Counted from the stretch's first letter, positions 42,403 to 51,595 are shown. The stretch is 64,000 nucleotides of DNA from Chelatococcus albus (GCF_030067675.1 NZ_JASJEV010000011.1:1-64000); one strand, 5' to 3'. Numbers and translations: made by a program. Notes: generated from the sequence alone by a model not told the origin.

Positions 42403-43239
42403 CTATCGGCGTTCGAGCCGCCGCTCCAGCAGGGCCTTGAGAACGAGGGTGACGAGGGCGATCAGCGTCAGCGTCGTCGCCGCGGCGAAGGCGCCAACGG
42501 CGTTGTAGTCGTGGTAGAGCAGCTCGACGTGCAGCGGCAGCGTGTTCGTCTCGCCCCGCACGTTGCCGGAGACGACGGACACGGCGCCGAACTCGCCGAT
42601 GGCACGTGCCGTGCAAAGCACGGCGCCATAGAGCAGCGCCCAGCGGATGTTGGGCAGCGTCACGCGCCAGAAGGTCTGCCAGCCGCTCGCGCCGAGCGTC
42701 ACCGCCGCCTCCTCCTGGTCGGCCCCCTGCACCTGCATGAGCGGGATGAGCTCGCGCGCAACAAAGGGGCTCGTGACGAAGAGCGTCACGAGCATCATCC
42801 CAGGCAGGGCGAACATGATGCGGATGTCGTGCGCCTCAAGGAAGGGGCCGAGGAGCCCCTGGGCTCCGTAGAGCAGCAGATAGATCACGCCCGCGACGAT
42901 GGGCGAGATCGAGAAAGGCAGCTCGATGAGCGTGACGAGCAGCTTGCGCCCGGGAAAGGCGAAGCGGGTGATGAGCCAGGCCGCCGCCAGCCCGAAAAGC
43001 ATGTTCACGGGCACGACGACAACGGCGATGACGACGGTCAGGTAGATTGCGTGCAGCGTGTCGGGCGCGAGGACGTTGGCCCGATAGACCGCAAGGCCCT
43101 TCGACAGCGCCTGGGCGAAGATGACGGCGACCGGCATCGCCACGAAGGCGAGAGTGAGCACGACGCCGAGGCCGATCAGGAGACGCGGCACGGCGCGCGA
43201 GCGGTGTGCGGCGATGGGGGGAGAGGCGACATCGCTCAT
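42403..43239 (-). CDS. cysW: sulfate ABC transporter permease CysW
   Basis: 278 residues, about six membrane helices. The EAA loop DQEEAAVTLGASGWQTFWRVTLPNI and the CysW-typical ARAIGEFGAVSVVSGNVRG are visible, with NTLPLHVELLYHDYN after it. It pairs with CysT to form the sulfate/thiosulfate channel. It is the last gene of a four-gene minus-strand operon and starts 24 bp after the cysT stop. Confidence 0.92.
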   Translation of the reverse strand: MSDVASPPIAAHRSRAVPRLLIGLGVVLTLAFVAMPVAVIFAQALSKGLAVYRANVLAPDTLHAIYLTVVIAVVVVPVNMLFGLAAAWLITRFAFPGRKLLVTLIELPFSISPIVAGVIYLLLYGAQGLLGPFLEAHDIRIMFALPGMMLVTLFVTSPFVARELIPLMQVQGADQEEAAVTLGASGWQTFWRVTLPNIRWALLYGAVLCTARAIGEFGAVSVVSGNVRGETNTLPLHVELLYHDYNAVGAFAAATTLTLIALVTLVLKALLERRLERR

Positions 43240-43263
43240 GCTGACCCTGGGGCTCCCCTGCGA

Positions 43264-44115
43264 TCAACCCTTGCGCGCATGGCGTTGCGCCAGTGCCTGC
43301 AGCGCGTTGGTGGCGAGCAGGACGGCGAAGGCCGTGGCGAGCAGCACGACGGCAATCGCCGATGCGGCCGCGTAGTCGTACTCCTCCAGACGGATGAAGA
43401 CGAGGAGCGACACGATCTCGGTCTTGAAGGGCAGGTTGCCGGCGATGAAGATCACGGCGCCGAACTCGCCGAGGCTGCGCGCGAAGGCGAGCGCGCAACC
43501 GGTCAGATGAGCCGGGAAGATCACCGGATAGATCACGCGGCGGAAGATGACGCCGGGATAGGCGCCGAGCGTGGCGGAGGCCTCCTCGATGTCGGGCTGG
43601 AGGCTCTCGAGCACCGGCTGGACCGTACGCACGACGAAGGGGGCGCTGGTGAAAGCCATGGCGAGGGCGACCCCCGTGACCGTGTAGACGATCTTGAGGC
43701 CGGCCATCTCGAACAACTGGCCGAACCAGCCGTTGGCCGCATAGAGGGCCGTGAGCGCCACGCCTGCCACGGCCGTCGGCAGGGCGAAGGGGATGTCCAT
43801 GAGCGCATCAAGGATGCGCTTGCCCGCAAATTCGTAGCGCACCAGCACCCAGGCCATCAGCAGGCCGTAGGCGGCGTTGAACGCGGTGGCGAATGCCGCA
43901 GCGGTGAGCGTCACCTGGAAGGCGGCGAGCGCGCGCTCGCCGGTCACGAGCCGCAGGAAGCCGTCCGGCCCGATTTCCGCCGACTTGAGGAGAAGGGCGG
44001 CGAGCGGCAGGAGCACGACGAGCGCGACATAGGTCAGCGTCGTGCCCATGGTGAGGCCGAACCCGGGGAGGACGCGCCGGGAGCGAAGCCCGATACGCAA
44101 GGCGGCTGCAGTCAT
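43264..44115 (-). CDS. cysT: sulfate ABC transporter permease CysT (CysU)
   Basis: 283 residues, about six membrane helices. LRIGLRSRRVLPGFGLTMGTTLTY opens as in CysT, the EAA loop is DIEEASATLGAYPGVIFRRVIYPVI, and ALAFARSLGEFGAVIFIAGN follows. It is the partner of CysW. It is separated from the upstream binding-protein gene by 134 bp that contain a strong hairpin. Confidence 0.92.
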   Translation of the reverse strand: MTAAALRIGLRSRRVLPGFGLTMGTTLTYVALVVLLPLAALLLKSAEIGPDGFLRLVTGERALAAFQVTLTAAAFATAFNAAYGLLMAWVLVRYEFAGKRILDALMDIPFALPTAVAGVALTALYAANGWFGQLFEMAGLKIVYTVTGVALAMAFTSAPFVVRTVQPVLESLQPDIEEASATLGAYPGVIFRRVIYPVIFPAHLTGCALAFARSLGEFGAVIFIAGNLPFKTEIVSLLVFIRLEEYDYAAASAIAVVLLATAFAVLLATNALQALAQRHARKG

Positions 44116-44192
44116 GATCGATCGGGGTGCGGGGCCGGCGCCCGTTCCGATCCATTTGAGCCGGAATGGGCGCTCGCCATGTGGAAGTCAGG

Positions 44193-44235
44193 CCATCTCC
44201 TTCGCCGAAGCGGCCGCCGCTTCGGCGGAAGATGG
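44193..44235 (-). promoter_or_regulatory. strong intercistronic hairpin between sulfate-binding-protein gene and cysT
   Basis: CCATCT (44193-44198) pairs with AGATGG (44230-44235) and GCCGAAGCGG with CCGCTTCGGC, giving two stacked stems (6 and 10 bp) interrupted by a small internal loop. It lies in the gap after the binding-protein stop. In other ABC operons such hairpins protect or partly end the message so that binding protein exceeds permease. That role is inferred. Confidence 0.5.
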
Positions 44236-44249
44236 TCGAGGGGCCTGTC

Positions 44250-45254
44250 TCAGCGCTTCACGAAGACCTTGTCGAGAATGCCGCCCTCCGCGAAATGCTC
44301 GGCCGTGACCTTGTCCCAGCCGCCGAAGACCTCTTCCACCCTGACAAGGCGGACAGCCGGGAACCGGCCCTTGTGGCGCTCGATTACCGCCGGGTGATGC
44401 ACGCGGTTGTAGTTCTCGGCGAGGATCTCCTGCCCGGCTTGGCTGTAGAGGAAGTCGAGATAGGCCTTGGCGGTGGCCTCCGTGCCGCGCTTGCCCGCCA
44501 CCTTGTCCACCACCGCGACGGGGAATTCGGCGAGGATGCTCAGGGACGGCACGACGATCTCGAAGCCCTTGTCGCCGTACTCCTTGCGGATGCCGTTCAC
44601 CTCGGCCTCGAAGGTGATGAGCACATCGCCGATGCCGCGCTCGACGAAGGTGGTCGTGGCGGCACGCCCGCCCGTGTCGAACACCGGCACGTTGGCGAGC
44701 AGCCGCTTCACGAAGTCCTGCGCCCTGGCCTGGTCGCCCTGGGCCTGTTCCAGCGCGAAGGCATAGGCAGCGAGATAGGTGTAACGCGCGTTGCCGGAGG
44801 TCTTGGGGTTGGGGAAGACGGACTGCACATCGGGGCGGACGAGGTCGCTCCAGTCCCTGATGCCCTTCGGGTTGCCCTTGCGCACGAGGAAGGCGGGCAG
44901 GGAGTAGTAGGGCGAGGCGTTGTTCGGAAAGCGCCTCTGCCAGTCGCGCGCGACATAGCCGCCCTTGTCCCGCAGCACGTCGATATCGGTCACCTGGTTG
45001 AACGTGACGACATCCGCCTGCAGGCCTTCCAGGATGGCGCGCGCCTGGCGCGAGGAGCCGCCGTGGGATTGCTTGATCTCGATGGTCTGGCCGGTCTTCG
45101 CCTTCCAGGTGGCGGTGAAGGCCGGGTTGATCTGCGCGAAGAGCTCGCGGGCGATGTCATAGGAGGCGTTGAGGATCTCGACCGGCTTGTCCTGCGCCGC
45201 GAGCGGGCTGACGGACAGGACGAAGGCCGCCGCGAGGCTGGCGATGCGCTTCAT
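44250..45254 (-). CDS. sbp: sulfate ABC transporter substrate-binding protein
   Basis: 334 residues with signal peptide MKRIASLAAAFVLSVSPLAAQ. Sulfate-binding protein motifs: VEILNASYDIARELFAQINPAF, IKQSHGGSSRQARAILEGL, ADVVTFNQVTDIDVL, and KTSGNARYTYLAAYAFALEQ. It captures sulfate (or thiosulfate, as CysP) in the periplasm for CysTWA. Sbp and CysP cannot be told apart with certainty here, so the symbol is provisional. Confidence 0.9.
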   Translation of the reverse strand: MKRIASLAAAFVLSVSPLAAQDKPVEILNASYDIARELFAQINPAFTATWKAKTGQTIEIKQSHGGSSRQARAILEGLQADVVTFNQVTDIDVLRDKGGYVARDWQRRFPNNASPYYSLPAFLVRKGNPKGIRDWSDLVRPDVQSVFPNPKTSGNARYTYLAAYAFALEQAQGDQARAQDFVKRLLANVPVFDTGGRAATTTFVERGIGDVLITFEAEVNGIRKEYGDKGFEIVVPSLSILAEFPVAVVDKVAGKRGTEATAKAYLDFLYSQAGQEILAENYNRVHHPAVIERHKGRFPAVRLVRVEEVFGGWDKVTAEHFAEGGILDKVFVKR

Positions 45255-45289
45255 GGGCAGTGCTCCGGGGTGTTGGCGGATCGGGCGGC

Positions 45290-46402
45290 TCAGAGGGCCG
45301 CCTCGAGGATGCGATGGCGTTCGGGCGAGGGGGCTGCCGGCGGCAGCGGGGCGCCGTGAGCGGAGAAGACGCGGCCGCGCAGGAGGCGCAGGCGGACGGC
45401 GTCACCCCGGCGCAGATTGCGCAGGCGCGCAGCCTCGCGCGGCAGTTCCACCTCCACCGGCGTTGCGAGGCCGGGAAGGTCGACGTCGTAGCGGATGCTC
45501 GGGCCGCTCGTGAGCATGTTGCGGATGCGGGCGGGGGCGCGGCTGTCGGCCACGAGGTCGATCTCGTGCGGGCGCACGAAGAGCGTGGCTGTCCCGTCGG
45601 TGCCGGCGGGCGGCGTGACCGCTCCGGCGTCGGCACCGGGCACGACAAGCCGGCCCGCGGCGAGTTCCGCCGGCAGTTCGTTCACGCCGCCGAGAAAGCG
45701 GGCGACGAAGGGGCTCGCCGGATGGTCGTAGATCTCGTCGGGCGTGCCGGCCTGCTCGATGCGGCCGTCGCTCATGATGACGACGCGGTCGGCGAGCTCG
45801 AAGGCCTCGTCCTGGTCGTGGGTGACGAAGATGGTGGTCATGCCGAGCCGGTCGTGGAGCTCTCGCAGCCAGCGGCGCAGGTCCTTGCGGATGCGCGCGT
45901 CGAGAGCGCCGAAGGGCTCGTCGAGCAGCAGCACCTTCGGCTCGATGGCGAGAGCGCGGGCGAGCGCGACGCGCTGGCGCTGGCCGCCGGAGAGCTGCGC
46001 CGGAAAGCGGTTGGCGAGATGGCCGATCTCGACGAGGTCGAGCAGCGCCTCGACACGGGCGCGGATCTCGCCCTTCGGCGGACGGCTGGCGCGCGGGCGC
46101 ACGGTCAGCCCGAAGGCGACGTTGTCGCGCACGCTCATGTGCTGGAAGAGCGCGTAGTGCTGGAACACGAAGCCCACCCGCCGGCGCTGGGCCTCGAGGG
46201 CGAGCCAGTCCCGCCCGTCAACCGTGACGCTGCCGGCCTGCGGCCATTCGAGCCCGGCCAGGATGCGCAGAAGGGTCGTCTTGCCGGAGCCGGACGCCCC
46301 GAGCAGCGCGACGAGCTCGCCATCGGCAATGGTGAGATCGATGCCGCGCAGCACCGGCGCATCGGCGAAGCGTTTCTCGATGCCCTTGATGGCGATGGCC
46401 AT
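45290..46402 (-). CDS. cysA: sulfate/thiosulfate ABC transporter ATPase CysA
   Basis: 370 residues. Walker A GASGSGKTT, Q-loop FVFQHYALFQHMSVRDN, signature LSGGQRQRVALARAL, Walker B VLLLDEPFGALD and switch His VTHDQDEAFELADR are all intact. A TOBE domain follows from about residue 240 (NELPAELAAGRLVVPG, ATLFVRPHEIDL). It is promoter-proximal in this operon (cysA-sbp-cysT-cysW), whereas cysA is usually last. It is divergent from metZ across a 298-bp AT-rich region. Confidence 0.93.
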   Translation of the reverse strand: MAIAIKGIEKRFADAPVLRGIDLTIADGELVALLGASGSGKTTLLRILAGLEWPQAGSVTVDGRDWLALEAQRRRVGFVFQHYALFQHMSVRDNVAFGLTVRPRASRPPKGEIRARVEALLDLVEIGHLANRFPAQLSGGQRQRVALARALAIEPKVLLLDEPFGALDARIRKDLRRWLRELHDRLGMTTIFVTHDQDEAFELADRVVIMSDGRIEQAGTPDEIYDHPASPFVARFLGGVNELPAELAAGRLVVPGADAGAVTPPAGTDGTATLFVRPHEIDLVADSRAPARIRNMLTSGPSIRYDVDLPGLATPVEVELPREAARLRNLRRGDAVRLRLLRGRVFSAHGAPLPPAAPSPERHRILEAAL

Positions 46403-46700
46403 GGCTCGTCCTCCCGCAGCTGCGACGGCGATGGGCGCGACAATTCACGAGGCGGGGCCCGGCGTCAATTAAAATCCGATCATGAATGCATGATTGTGTA
46501 ATATACATTCTTCTTAAGTTATATATCCTCCGCGGGCCAACGGACGGCGTTCGGTCCGGCCGCTCGCGAATGTCCGTCGGTATAGCGCTTCCGCAGGAAG
46601 AACGATCGTTCTTTTTTCCGAACAATGCGCTATGAAGGCGGTGCCGGTGCGCGCCGGCCCAACGCTTTGGAACAGTCGATCATTGCCGACGGAACAGCCC
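46403..46700. promoter_or_regulatory. divergent control region cysA / metZ with two palindromes
   Basis: The gap is AT-rich in its cysA-side half. It contains ATCATG-AATG-CATGAT (46479-46494), near the cysA side, and a perfect 16-bp palindrome AAGAACGA-TCGTTCTT (46598-46613) followed by a T-run, 88 bp before the metZ start. Both suit dimeric regulators of sulfur metabolism; the second could instead be an mRNA hairpin in the metZ leader. A SAM-II riboswitch, common before metZ in this group, was looked for and not found. Confidence 0.5.
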
Positions 46701-47909
46701 ATGTCGCAGCTTCAGCCGCCGCACCTGCCCGCCCTCGAGAGCCTGCATCCCGATACGCGCCTCGTGCATGCGGGCACGCTCCGCTCGCAGTTTGGCGAGA
46801 CTTCCGAGGCTCTCTTCCTGACACAGGGCCACGTCTATCCGAGCGCGGAGGAGTGCGAGGCGCGCTTCACGGGCGACAGCCCGGGCTTCATCTACGCCCG
46901 CTTCTCCAACCCGACCGTCGCCATGTTCGAGGAGCGGATGGCGGCGATGGAGGGCGCGGAAGCGGCGCGCGCCACGGCCACCGGCATGGCGGCCGTGACG
47001 GCGGCACTCCTCTCCCAGCTCAAGGCGGGCGATCATGTGGTTGCCTCGCGCGCGTTATTCGGCTCGTGCCGCTACGTGATCGAGGAGCTGCTGCCGCGTT
47101 TCGGCGTACCCTCGACCCTGGTCGACGGCACGAACCTCGACGAGTGGCGCGCCGCCGTTCGGCCGGAAACCAGGGTCTTCTTCCTCGAAAGCCCGTCGAA
47201 TCCGACGCTCGAGGTCATCGACATAAAGGCGGTGGCTGACATCGCGCATGCGGCGGGGGCCGCCCTCGTCGTCGACAACGTCTTCGCCACGCCCCTGTGG
47301 CAGAAGCCGCTGGCGCTCGGCGCCGACTGCGTCGTCTATTCGGCGACGAAGCACATCGACGGTCAGGGGCGCTGTCTCGGCGGCGTGATCCTGGCGTCGG
47401 AGGACTTCATCCAGAAGCACGTCCACACCTTCCTGCGCCAGACGGGGCCGGCGCTGTCGCCCTTCAACGCCTGGGTGCTCCTCAAGGCGCTCGAGACGCT
47501 GCCCCTGCGCATCGAGCGCCAGACGCGCACGGCGGTCGCGGTGGCGGACGCGCTCGCCGGGCTACCGAAGATCGAGCGGCTGATCTACGCCGGTCGGCCG
47601 GACCATCCGCAGGCCGCCATCATCGCCCGGCAGATGACCGGCGGCTCGACGCTCGTCGCCTTCGATGTCGCGGGCGGCAAGGCGGGGGCCTTCCGCTTCA
47701 TGAACGCGCTGAGGCTCGTGCGCATCTCCAACAATCTCGGCGACGCCAAGAGCCTCATCACCCATCCGGCGACGACCACGCACCAGCGTTTCACGCCCGA
47801 GCAGCGCGCCGCCATGGGCGTGTCGGAGGGGTTGGTGCGCCTCTCGGTCGGCCTCGAACACCCGGACGATCTCGTCGGCGACCTGAAGCAGGCACTCGCG
47901 CAGGTGTGA
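46701..47909 (+). CDS. metZ: O-succinylhomoserine sulfhydrylase MetZ
   Basis: 402 residues from ATG 46701. A PLP enzyme of the Cys/Met metabolism family: YARFSNPTVAMFEERMAAMEG, the cofactor segment VVDNVFATPLWQKPL, and the Schiff-base lysine in VYSATKHIDGQGR. QMTGGSTLVAFDVAGGKAGAF and the SLITHPATTTHQR segment fit MetZ. It makes homocysteine from O-succinylhomoserine and sulfide. It faces the sulfate importer, which fits joint control of sulfur assimilation. Confidence 0.93.
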   Translation: MSQLQPPHLPALESLHPDTRLVHAGTLRSQFGETSEALFLTQGHVYPSAEECEARFTGDSPGFIYARFSNPTVAMFEERMAAMEGAEAARATATGMAAVTAALLSQLKAGDHVVASRALFGSCRYVIEELLPRFGVPSTLVDGTNLDEWRAAVRPETRVFFLESPSNPTLEVIDIKAVADIAHAAGAALVVDNVFATPLWQKPLALGADCVVYSATKHIDGQGRCLGGVILASEDFIQKHVHTFLRQTGPALSPFNAWVLLKALETLPLRIERQTRTAVAVADALAGLPKIERLIYAGRPDHPQAAIIARQMTGGSTLVAFDVAGGKAGAFRFMNALRLVRISNNLGDAKSLITHPATTTHQRFTPEQRAAMGVSEGLVRLSVGLEHPDDLVGDLKQALAQV

Positions 47910-47963
47910 CGGGGCGCCGCCCCGCCGCCGGTCGTCGGCAGGGGCCCGCCGAACGGGTGCGTC

Positions 47964-48878
47964 CTAGGCTCCCGTCGCCACCGGCCGCCGCTCGTCCGCC
48001 GTCCATTCGGACATTGAGCCGTCGTAGAGGCTCACGTCGGGCCGGCGCAGGACCTCGGACAGCACGAACCAGTTGGTCGAGGCGAGGTGGCCGGTGTTGC
48101 AATAGCTGATCACCGGGCCGGCAGGGACGGCTGCGAACAGGCGTTCGAGCTCTTCCCGCTGGCGCAGGCCGTTGCGCGTGCCGTCGTAGGCGAGGGCATG
48201 GTCGAGGTGAATGGCACCGGGCAGGCGGCCGGGGCGCGCCGCCTGCGGGCTTTTCTCCCGTCCCTCGAAATGGGCCTCCGAGCGGCCGTCGAGCAGAGTC
48301 TCGGACGAATGCGCCACGGCAGCCTCGACCCGCGCGACCTCCGCCTGCAACTGCGGACGCAGGGCGACCGGATAGCGGGTCGCCGCGCGGTCGGGCGAGG
48401 GCCCGCTCTCCACCGGCCGGCTCCCATCCGCGCGCCAGGCGGCAAAGCCGCCGTCGAGGATCGACAGGCGCGCGTGACCGGCGACCTTCAGCGTCCAGTA
48501 GACGCGCGCGGCTGCGCTGAAGTCGCCGGCGCTCACGCCTGCCGGCACGATGACGACATGGTGCCGTGGTTCGAGGCCGAGACGGCCGAAGAGCGCGGCG
48601 AGCGCCGCCGGCTCCGGCAGTGCCCCGGCCGCTGGGCCGCGCGCGGCGCGCCAGCCGTCCTTGCCGTAGTCGCTGTGGACGGCACCGGGAACATGCGCGG
48701 CCTCGTAGGCCTCGCGCCCGCCGCCATCGACCGCCGAGCGGATGTCGAGCACGAGAAGATCGCCCCGCCCGAGCTGCATGGCGAGCCACGCGGCGGACAC
48801 GAGGGGCGGCGGTGCATCCGCGCCGCCGCCGCGGGTCGGGTGATCGGCCATGGGCGTGTCCATGTGAATGCGGTTCAT
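47964..48878 (-). CDS. two-domain sulfurtransferase (rhodanese family)
   Basis: 304 residues with tandem rhodanese domains. The N-terminal domain (about 25-150) has no active-site cysteine. The C-terminal one (about 165-300) carries the catalytic Cys in SYCNTGHLAST. This loop differs from the CGSGVTA loop of classical 3-mercaptopyruvate sulfurtransferases and is closer to thiosulfate sulfurtransferase/YnjE-like forms. Starts at 48878, 48863 and 48851 are all possible; 48878 lies 11 bp after the OsmC stop. It belongs to the sulfur-related neighbourhood with metZ, cys genes and osmC. Confidence 0.85.
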   Translation of the reverse strand: MNRIHMDTPMADHPTRGGGADAPPPLVSAAWLAMQLGRGDLLVLDIRSAVDGGGREAYEAAHVPGAVHSDYGKDGWRAARGPAAGALPEPAALAALFGRLGLEPRHHVVIVPAGVSAGDFSAAARVYWTLKVAGHARLSILDGGFAAWRADGSRPVESGPSPDRAATRYPVALRPQLQAEVARVEAAVAHSSETLLDGRSEAHFEGREKSPQAARPGRLPGAIHLDHALAYDGTRNGLRQREELERLFAAVPAGPVISYCNTGHLASTNWFVLSEVLRRPDVSLYDGSMSEWTADERRPVATGA

Positions 48879-48889
48879 GGCGCAGAAGG

Positions 48890-49330
48890 TCAGGCGGATG
48901 CAGCGGCTTCGGCCGATTCGTCGGTCAGAACGAGATCGTGGGTGATCTCGGCGACCTGGCCCAGCATGATCGAGGCGGAGCAATATTTCTCCTTCGAGAG
49001 CTCGATGGCGCGTTCCACCTTGTCGCGGGCGAGGCCGCGGCCGCTCACCCTGTAGGTGATGTGGATCCTGGTGAAGACCTTGGGATCGGTCTCGGCGCGC
49101 TCGGCCTCCACCTCGACGGCACAGTCCGTCACGGGCTGGCGACCGCGCTTGAGGATGAGCACCACGTCGAAGGCGGTGCAGCCGCCGAGGCCCATCAGCA
49201 GCATTTCCATCGGGCGGATGCCGATATTGCGCCCGCCGTATTCCGGCGCGCCGTCGAGAACGACCGCGTGACCGCTGCCCGCCTCGGCCATGAAGGCCAT
49301 GCCGTCGACCCATTTGACGCGCGCTTTCAT
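48890..49330 (-). CDS. OsmC family protein (thiol peroxidase type)
   Basis: 146 residues. The two conserved redox cysteines are visible: Cys51 in GLGGCTAFD and Cys117 in KYCSASIMLGQ. The MEMLLMGLGGCTAFDVVLIL helix is the family signature. OsmC/Ohr proteins reduce organic hydroperoxides; the shorter YhfA-like subgroup fits this sequence best. It is transcribed directly before the sulfurtransferase gene. Confidence 0.9.
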   Translation of the reverse strand: MKARVKWVDGMAFMAEAGSGHAVVLDGAPEYGGRNIGIRPMEMLLMGLGGCTAFDVVLILKRGRQPVTDCAVEVEAERAETDPKVFTRIHITYRVSGRGLARDKVERAIELSKEKYCSASIMLGQVAEITHDLVLTDESAEAAASA

Positions 49331-49477
49331 GTCTTCCTTCCCTGCCTGACGTGGTGGGGCCGGCGAAGGCAGACATGGATTCCGCCCCTCTCGTCCGTCC
49401 CGAGTGGCGGACCATAGCCTCTTCCACGCCCCGCGGCACAGGGGCAGATGGCCGCTCCCCGGCGGCAAGGCGCCGGC

Positions 49478-50146
49478 TCAGTCGCGCGAGAGCGAGAGAA
49501 ACTCGACGGGTGCCTCGTCGAGGAACACGGCAGCCGTCAGCGGCCCGCCGCCGACCGCGCCCGTGTCGAGATTGAGACGGTAGGGGCGGCAGTCGGGCAG
49601 GCCGTCCGTCGGCGTGTGGCCGTGCACGACGAACCGCCCGAAATGGTAGTCCTCCGACAGGAACGGTTCGCGGATCCAGAGCATGTCGTGCACCGTCTGC
49701 TTGGCGAGCGCGACGCCCGGGCGGACGCCGGCATGCACGAAGAAGCGCACGCCGTCGTCGTGGTAGAGCGGCAGCGTGGCGAGCCAGCCGAGGTGGCTGG
49801 CCGGAATGTCGCGCGGGTGGGCGACGGCATAGCTCTGCAGCGTCTGCAGGCCGCCCTGCAAAAGCCACCACAGGACGGTATCGGGCGATCCGCTGCGGGC
49901 CGCCGTCAGCAGCATGTCCTCGTGGTTGCCCTTCAGGCAGATCACCCGCTCGGGCGCTTCGTTCTGCAGGTGCATGAGATACTCGACGACCTTGCGCGTA
50001 TCCGGCCCGCGATCGACGTAGTCGCCGAGGAAGACGAACTTGAACCTGCGCCGCCCGCAGTGGCGCCGACACTCGAAGACAAGCCGCGCCAGCTGGTCGA
50101 AGCAGCCGTGGATATCCCCGATGGCATAGGTGACGGTCTCGGGCAT
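49478..50146 (-). CDS. metallophosphoesterase (serine/threonine phosphatase/ApaH-like)
   Basis: 222 residues. PPP-family metal motifs: GDIHG (residues 10-14), GDYVDRGPDT, GNHED, FFVHAG and VVHGHTP. The length and the VICLKGNHEDMLL segment match bacterial PrpA/PrpE-like protein phosphatases rather than full-length ApaH. Cytoplasmic. ATG 50146 was chosen. It stands alone, divergent from the thiamine operon. Confidence 0.9.
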   Translation of the reverse strand: MPETVTYAIGDIHGCFDQLARLVFECRRHCGRRRFKFVFLGDYVDRGPDTRKVVEYLMHLQNEAPERVICLKGNHEDMLLTAARSGSPDTVLWWLLQGGLQTLQSYAVAHPRDIPASHLGWLATLPLYHDDGVRFFVHAGVRPGVALAKQTVHDMLWIREPFLSEDYHFGRFVVHGHTPTDGLPDCRPYRLNLDTGAVGGGPLTAAVFLDEAPVEFLSLSRD

Positions 50147-50393
50147 GGCGCTCCTCGCGCGCCGGCGCATCCCGCCCGCAGGGCGCCGTCACAATGACGA
50201 TACTCCCGCGCGCGGCATCATCGATAGCGCCGCAGCTGGGCCGCCGGGGCCCGCCGGTGAAACCCGCGAGGGCGCGGCCCTGATGCCCGCGAGCGGGCGG
50301 GCGCCGCTTCCCGCATGACGCCTGGGGAACTCCCGGGCAGCTTTCCTGCGATTTCTTGCCACTCCGCGGCCGAGGGTCTACGGATCGGGCGAT

Positions 50394-50481
50394 CTCGCGG
50401 GGTGCCTGACGAGGCTGAGAGGCGGCTTCACGCCGCCAACCCGTCGAACCTGATCCGGGTCGTGCCGGCGGAGGGACCGAG
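50394..50481 (+). promoter_or_regulatory. TPP riboswitch (THI element)
   Basis: The conserved core is present: GGGGTGCC, then GAGGCTGAGA, the variable stem GGCGGCTTCACGCCGCC, then ACCCGTCGAACCTGATCCGG and GTGCCGGCGGAGGGA. CTCG and CGAG close the P1 helix. It sits 82 bp before the thiB start, so thiamine pyrophosphate would switch off the thiBPQ importer genes. Confidence 0.95.
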
Positions 50482-50562
50482 ACGATGGCACCGCGACGGG
50501 CCGCTCTCGCCGCCCCGGCCGCCCGGATCACCGGCCGGCATCGATCGAGGAGGCGTATCGCG

Positions 50563-51579
50563 ATGTTCCGCATGTTCGCTCTGTCGGTCGCCTTCCTGGC
50601 GACCTTGGGCCTCACCGCGCCGCAAGCCGTGGCACAGTCCGACAAGCCCACGCTCACCGTCTACACCTACCGCGCCTTCGCCGGGAAATACGGGCCCGGC
50701 GCCAGGGTGAAGGAGCGTTTCGAGGCGGCCTGCGCCTGCACGCTCGATCTGGTGCAGACCGACGATGCCGGCTCGCTGCTGGCCCGCCTCAAGCTCGAAG
50801 GCAAGGACACCAAGGCCGACGTCGTCCTCGGCCTGGACACGAATCAGACGGCCGAGGCGCGCGCCGCCGGGCTCGTCGTGCCTCACGGCCTCGATACTGC
50901 GGGCCTCGACCTGCCGGTTCCGTGGACCGACGACAGCTTCATCCCCTTCGACTGGGGATGGTTCGCCTTCGTCTACGATTCCGACAAGCTGAGGAACCCG
51001 CCGGCAAGCTTCAAGGCGTTCGTCGAGGCGGCTGACGGGCCGAAGATCATCATCCAGGATCCCCGAACCTCGACGCCGGGCCTCGGGCTGATGCTCTGGG
51101 TGCAGGCGCTCTACGGCGACAAGGCCGGCGATGTCTGGGCGAGGCTTGCGCCGCGCATCGTCACCGTGACCAAGGGCTGGTCGGAGGCCTACGGGCTCTT
51201 CCTCAAGGGGGAGGCCGACATGGTGCTGAGCTACACGACCTCGCCCGCCTATCATGTGGGCGTCGAGAAGAAGACGAACTACAAGGCCGCGATCTTTCCC
51301 GAAGGTCACTATCTGCAGGTCGAGGTCGCCGGCCTCGTGAAGTCGTCCGAGAAGCCCGACCTCGCCCGCTCGTTCCTGCGCTTCGTCCTGTCGGAGGCCT
51401 TCCAGTCCGCCATGCCGGAAGGCAACTGGATGTATCCGGCCAAGGTTCCGCAGGGCGGCCTGCCGGCCTCCTTCGCCGGGCTCGACAAGCCGCAGAAGTC
51501 GCTGCTCCTCGCGCCCGAGGTCGTGCGCGACGGCCGCCGCGCCTGGACGGACGTCTGGCTCGGCGCCCTGCGCCGCTGA
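50563..51579 (+). CDS. thiB: thiamine ABC transporter substrate-binding protein ThiB
   Basis: 338 residues from ATG 50563 with a GAGGAGG site. The signal peptide MFRMFALSVAFLATLGLTAPQAVAQ is followed by LTVYTYRAFAGKYGPGARVKE, CTLDLVQTDDAGSLLARL, FDWGWFAFVYDSD, and SYTTSPAYHVGVEKKTNYKAA, as in ThiB. It binds thiamine or its phosphates in the periplasm. First gene of thiBPQ, directly behind the TPP riboswitch. Confidence 0.93.
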   Translation: MFRMFALSVAFLATLGLTAPQAVAQSDKPTLTVYTYRAFAGKYGPGARVKERFEAACACTLDLVQTDDAGSLLARLKLEGKDTKADVVLGLDTNQTAEARAAGLVVPHGLDTAGLDLPVPWTDDSFIPFDWGWFAFVYDSDKLRNPPASFKAFVEAADGPKIIIQDPRTSTPGLGLMLWVQALYGDKAGDVWARLAPRIVTVTKGWSEAYGLFLKGEADMVLSYTTSPAYHVGVEKKTNYKAAIFPEGHYLQVEVAGLVKSSEKPDLARSFLRFVLSEAFQSAMPEGNWMYPAKVPQGGLPASFAGLDKPQKSLLLAPEVVRDGRRAWTDVWLGALRR

Positions 51580-51595
51580 GCGGGTTCTCGCCGGC

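Noticed and set aside
46560-46700. Possible SAM-II riboswitch before metZ
   Set aside because: The conserved pseudoknot elements of SAM-II could not be found; only unrelated inverted repeats are present.
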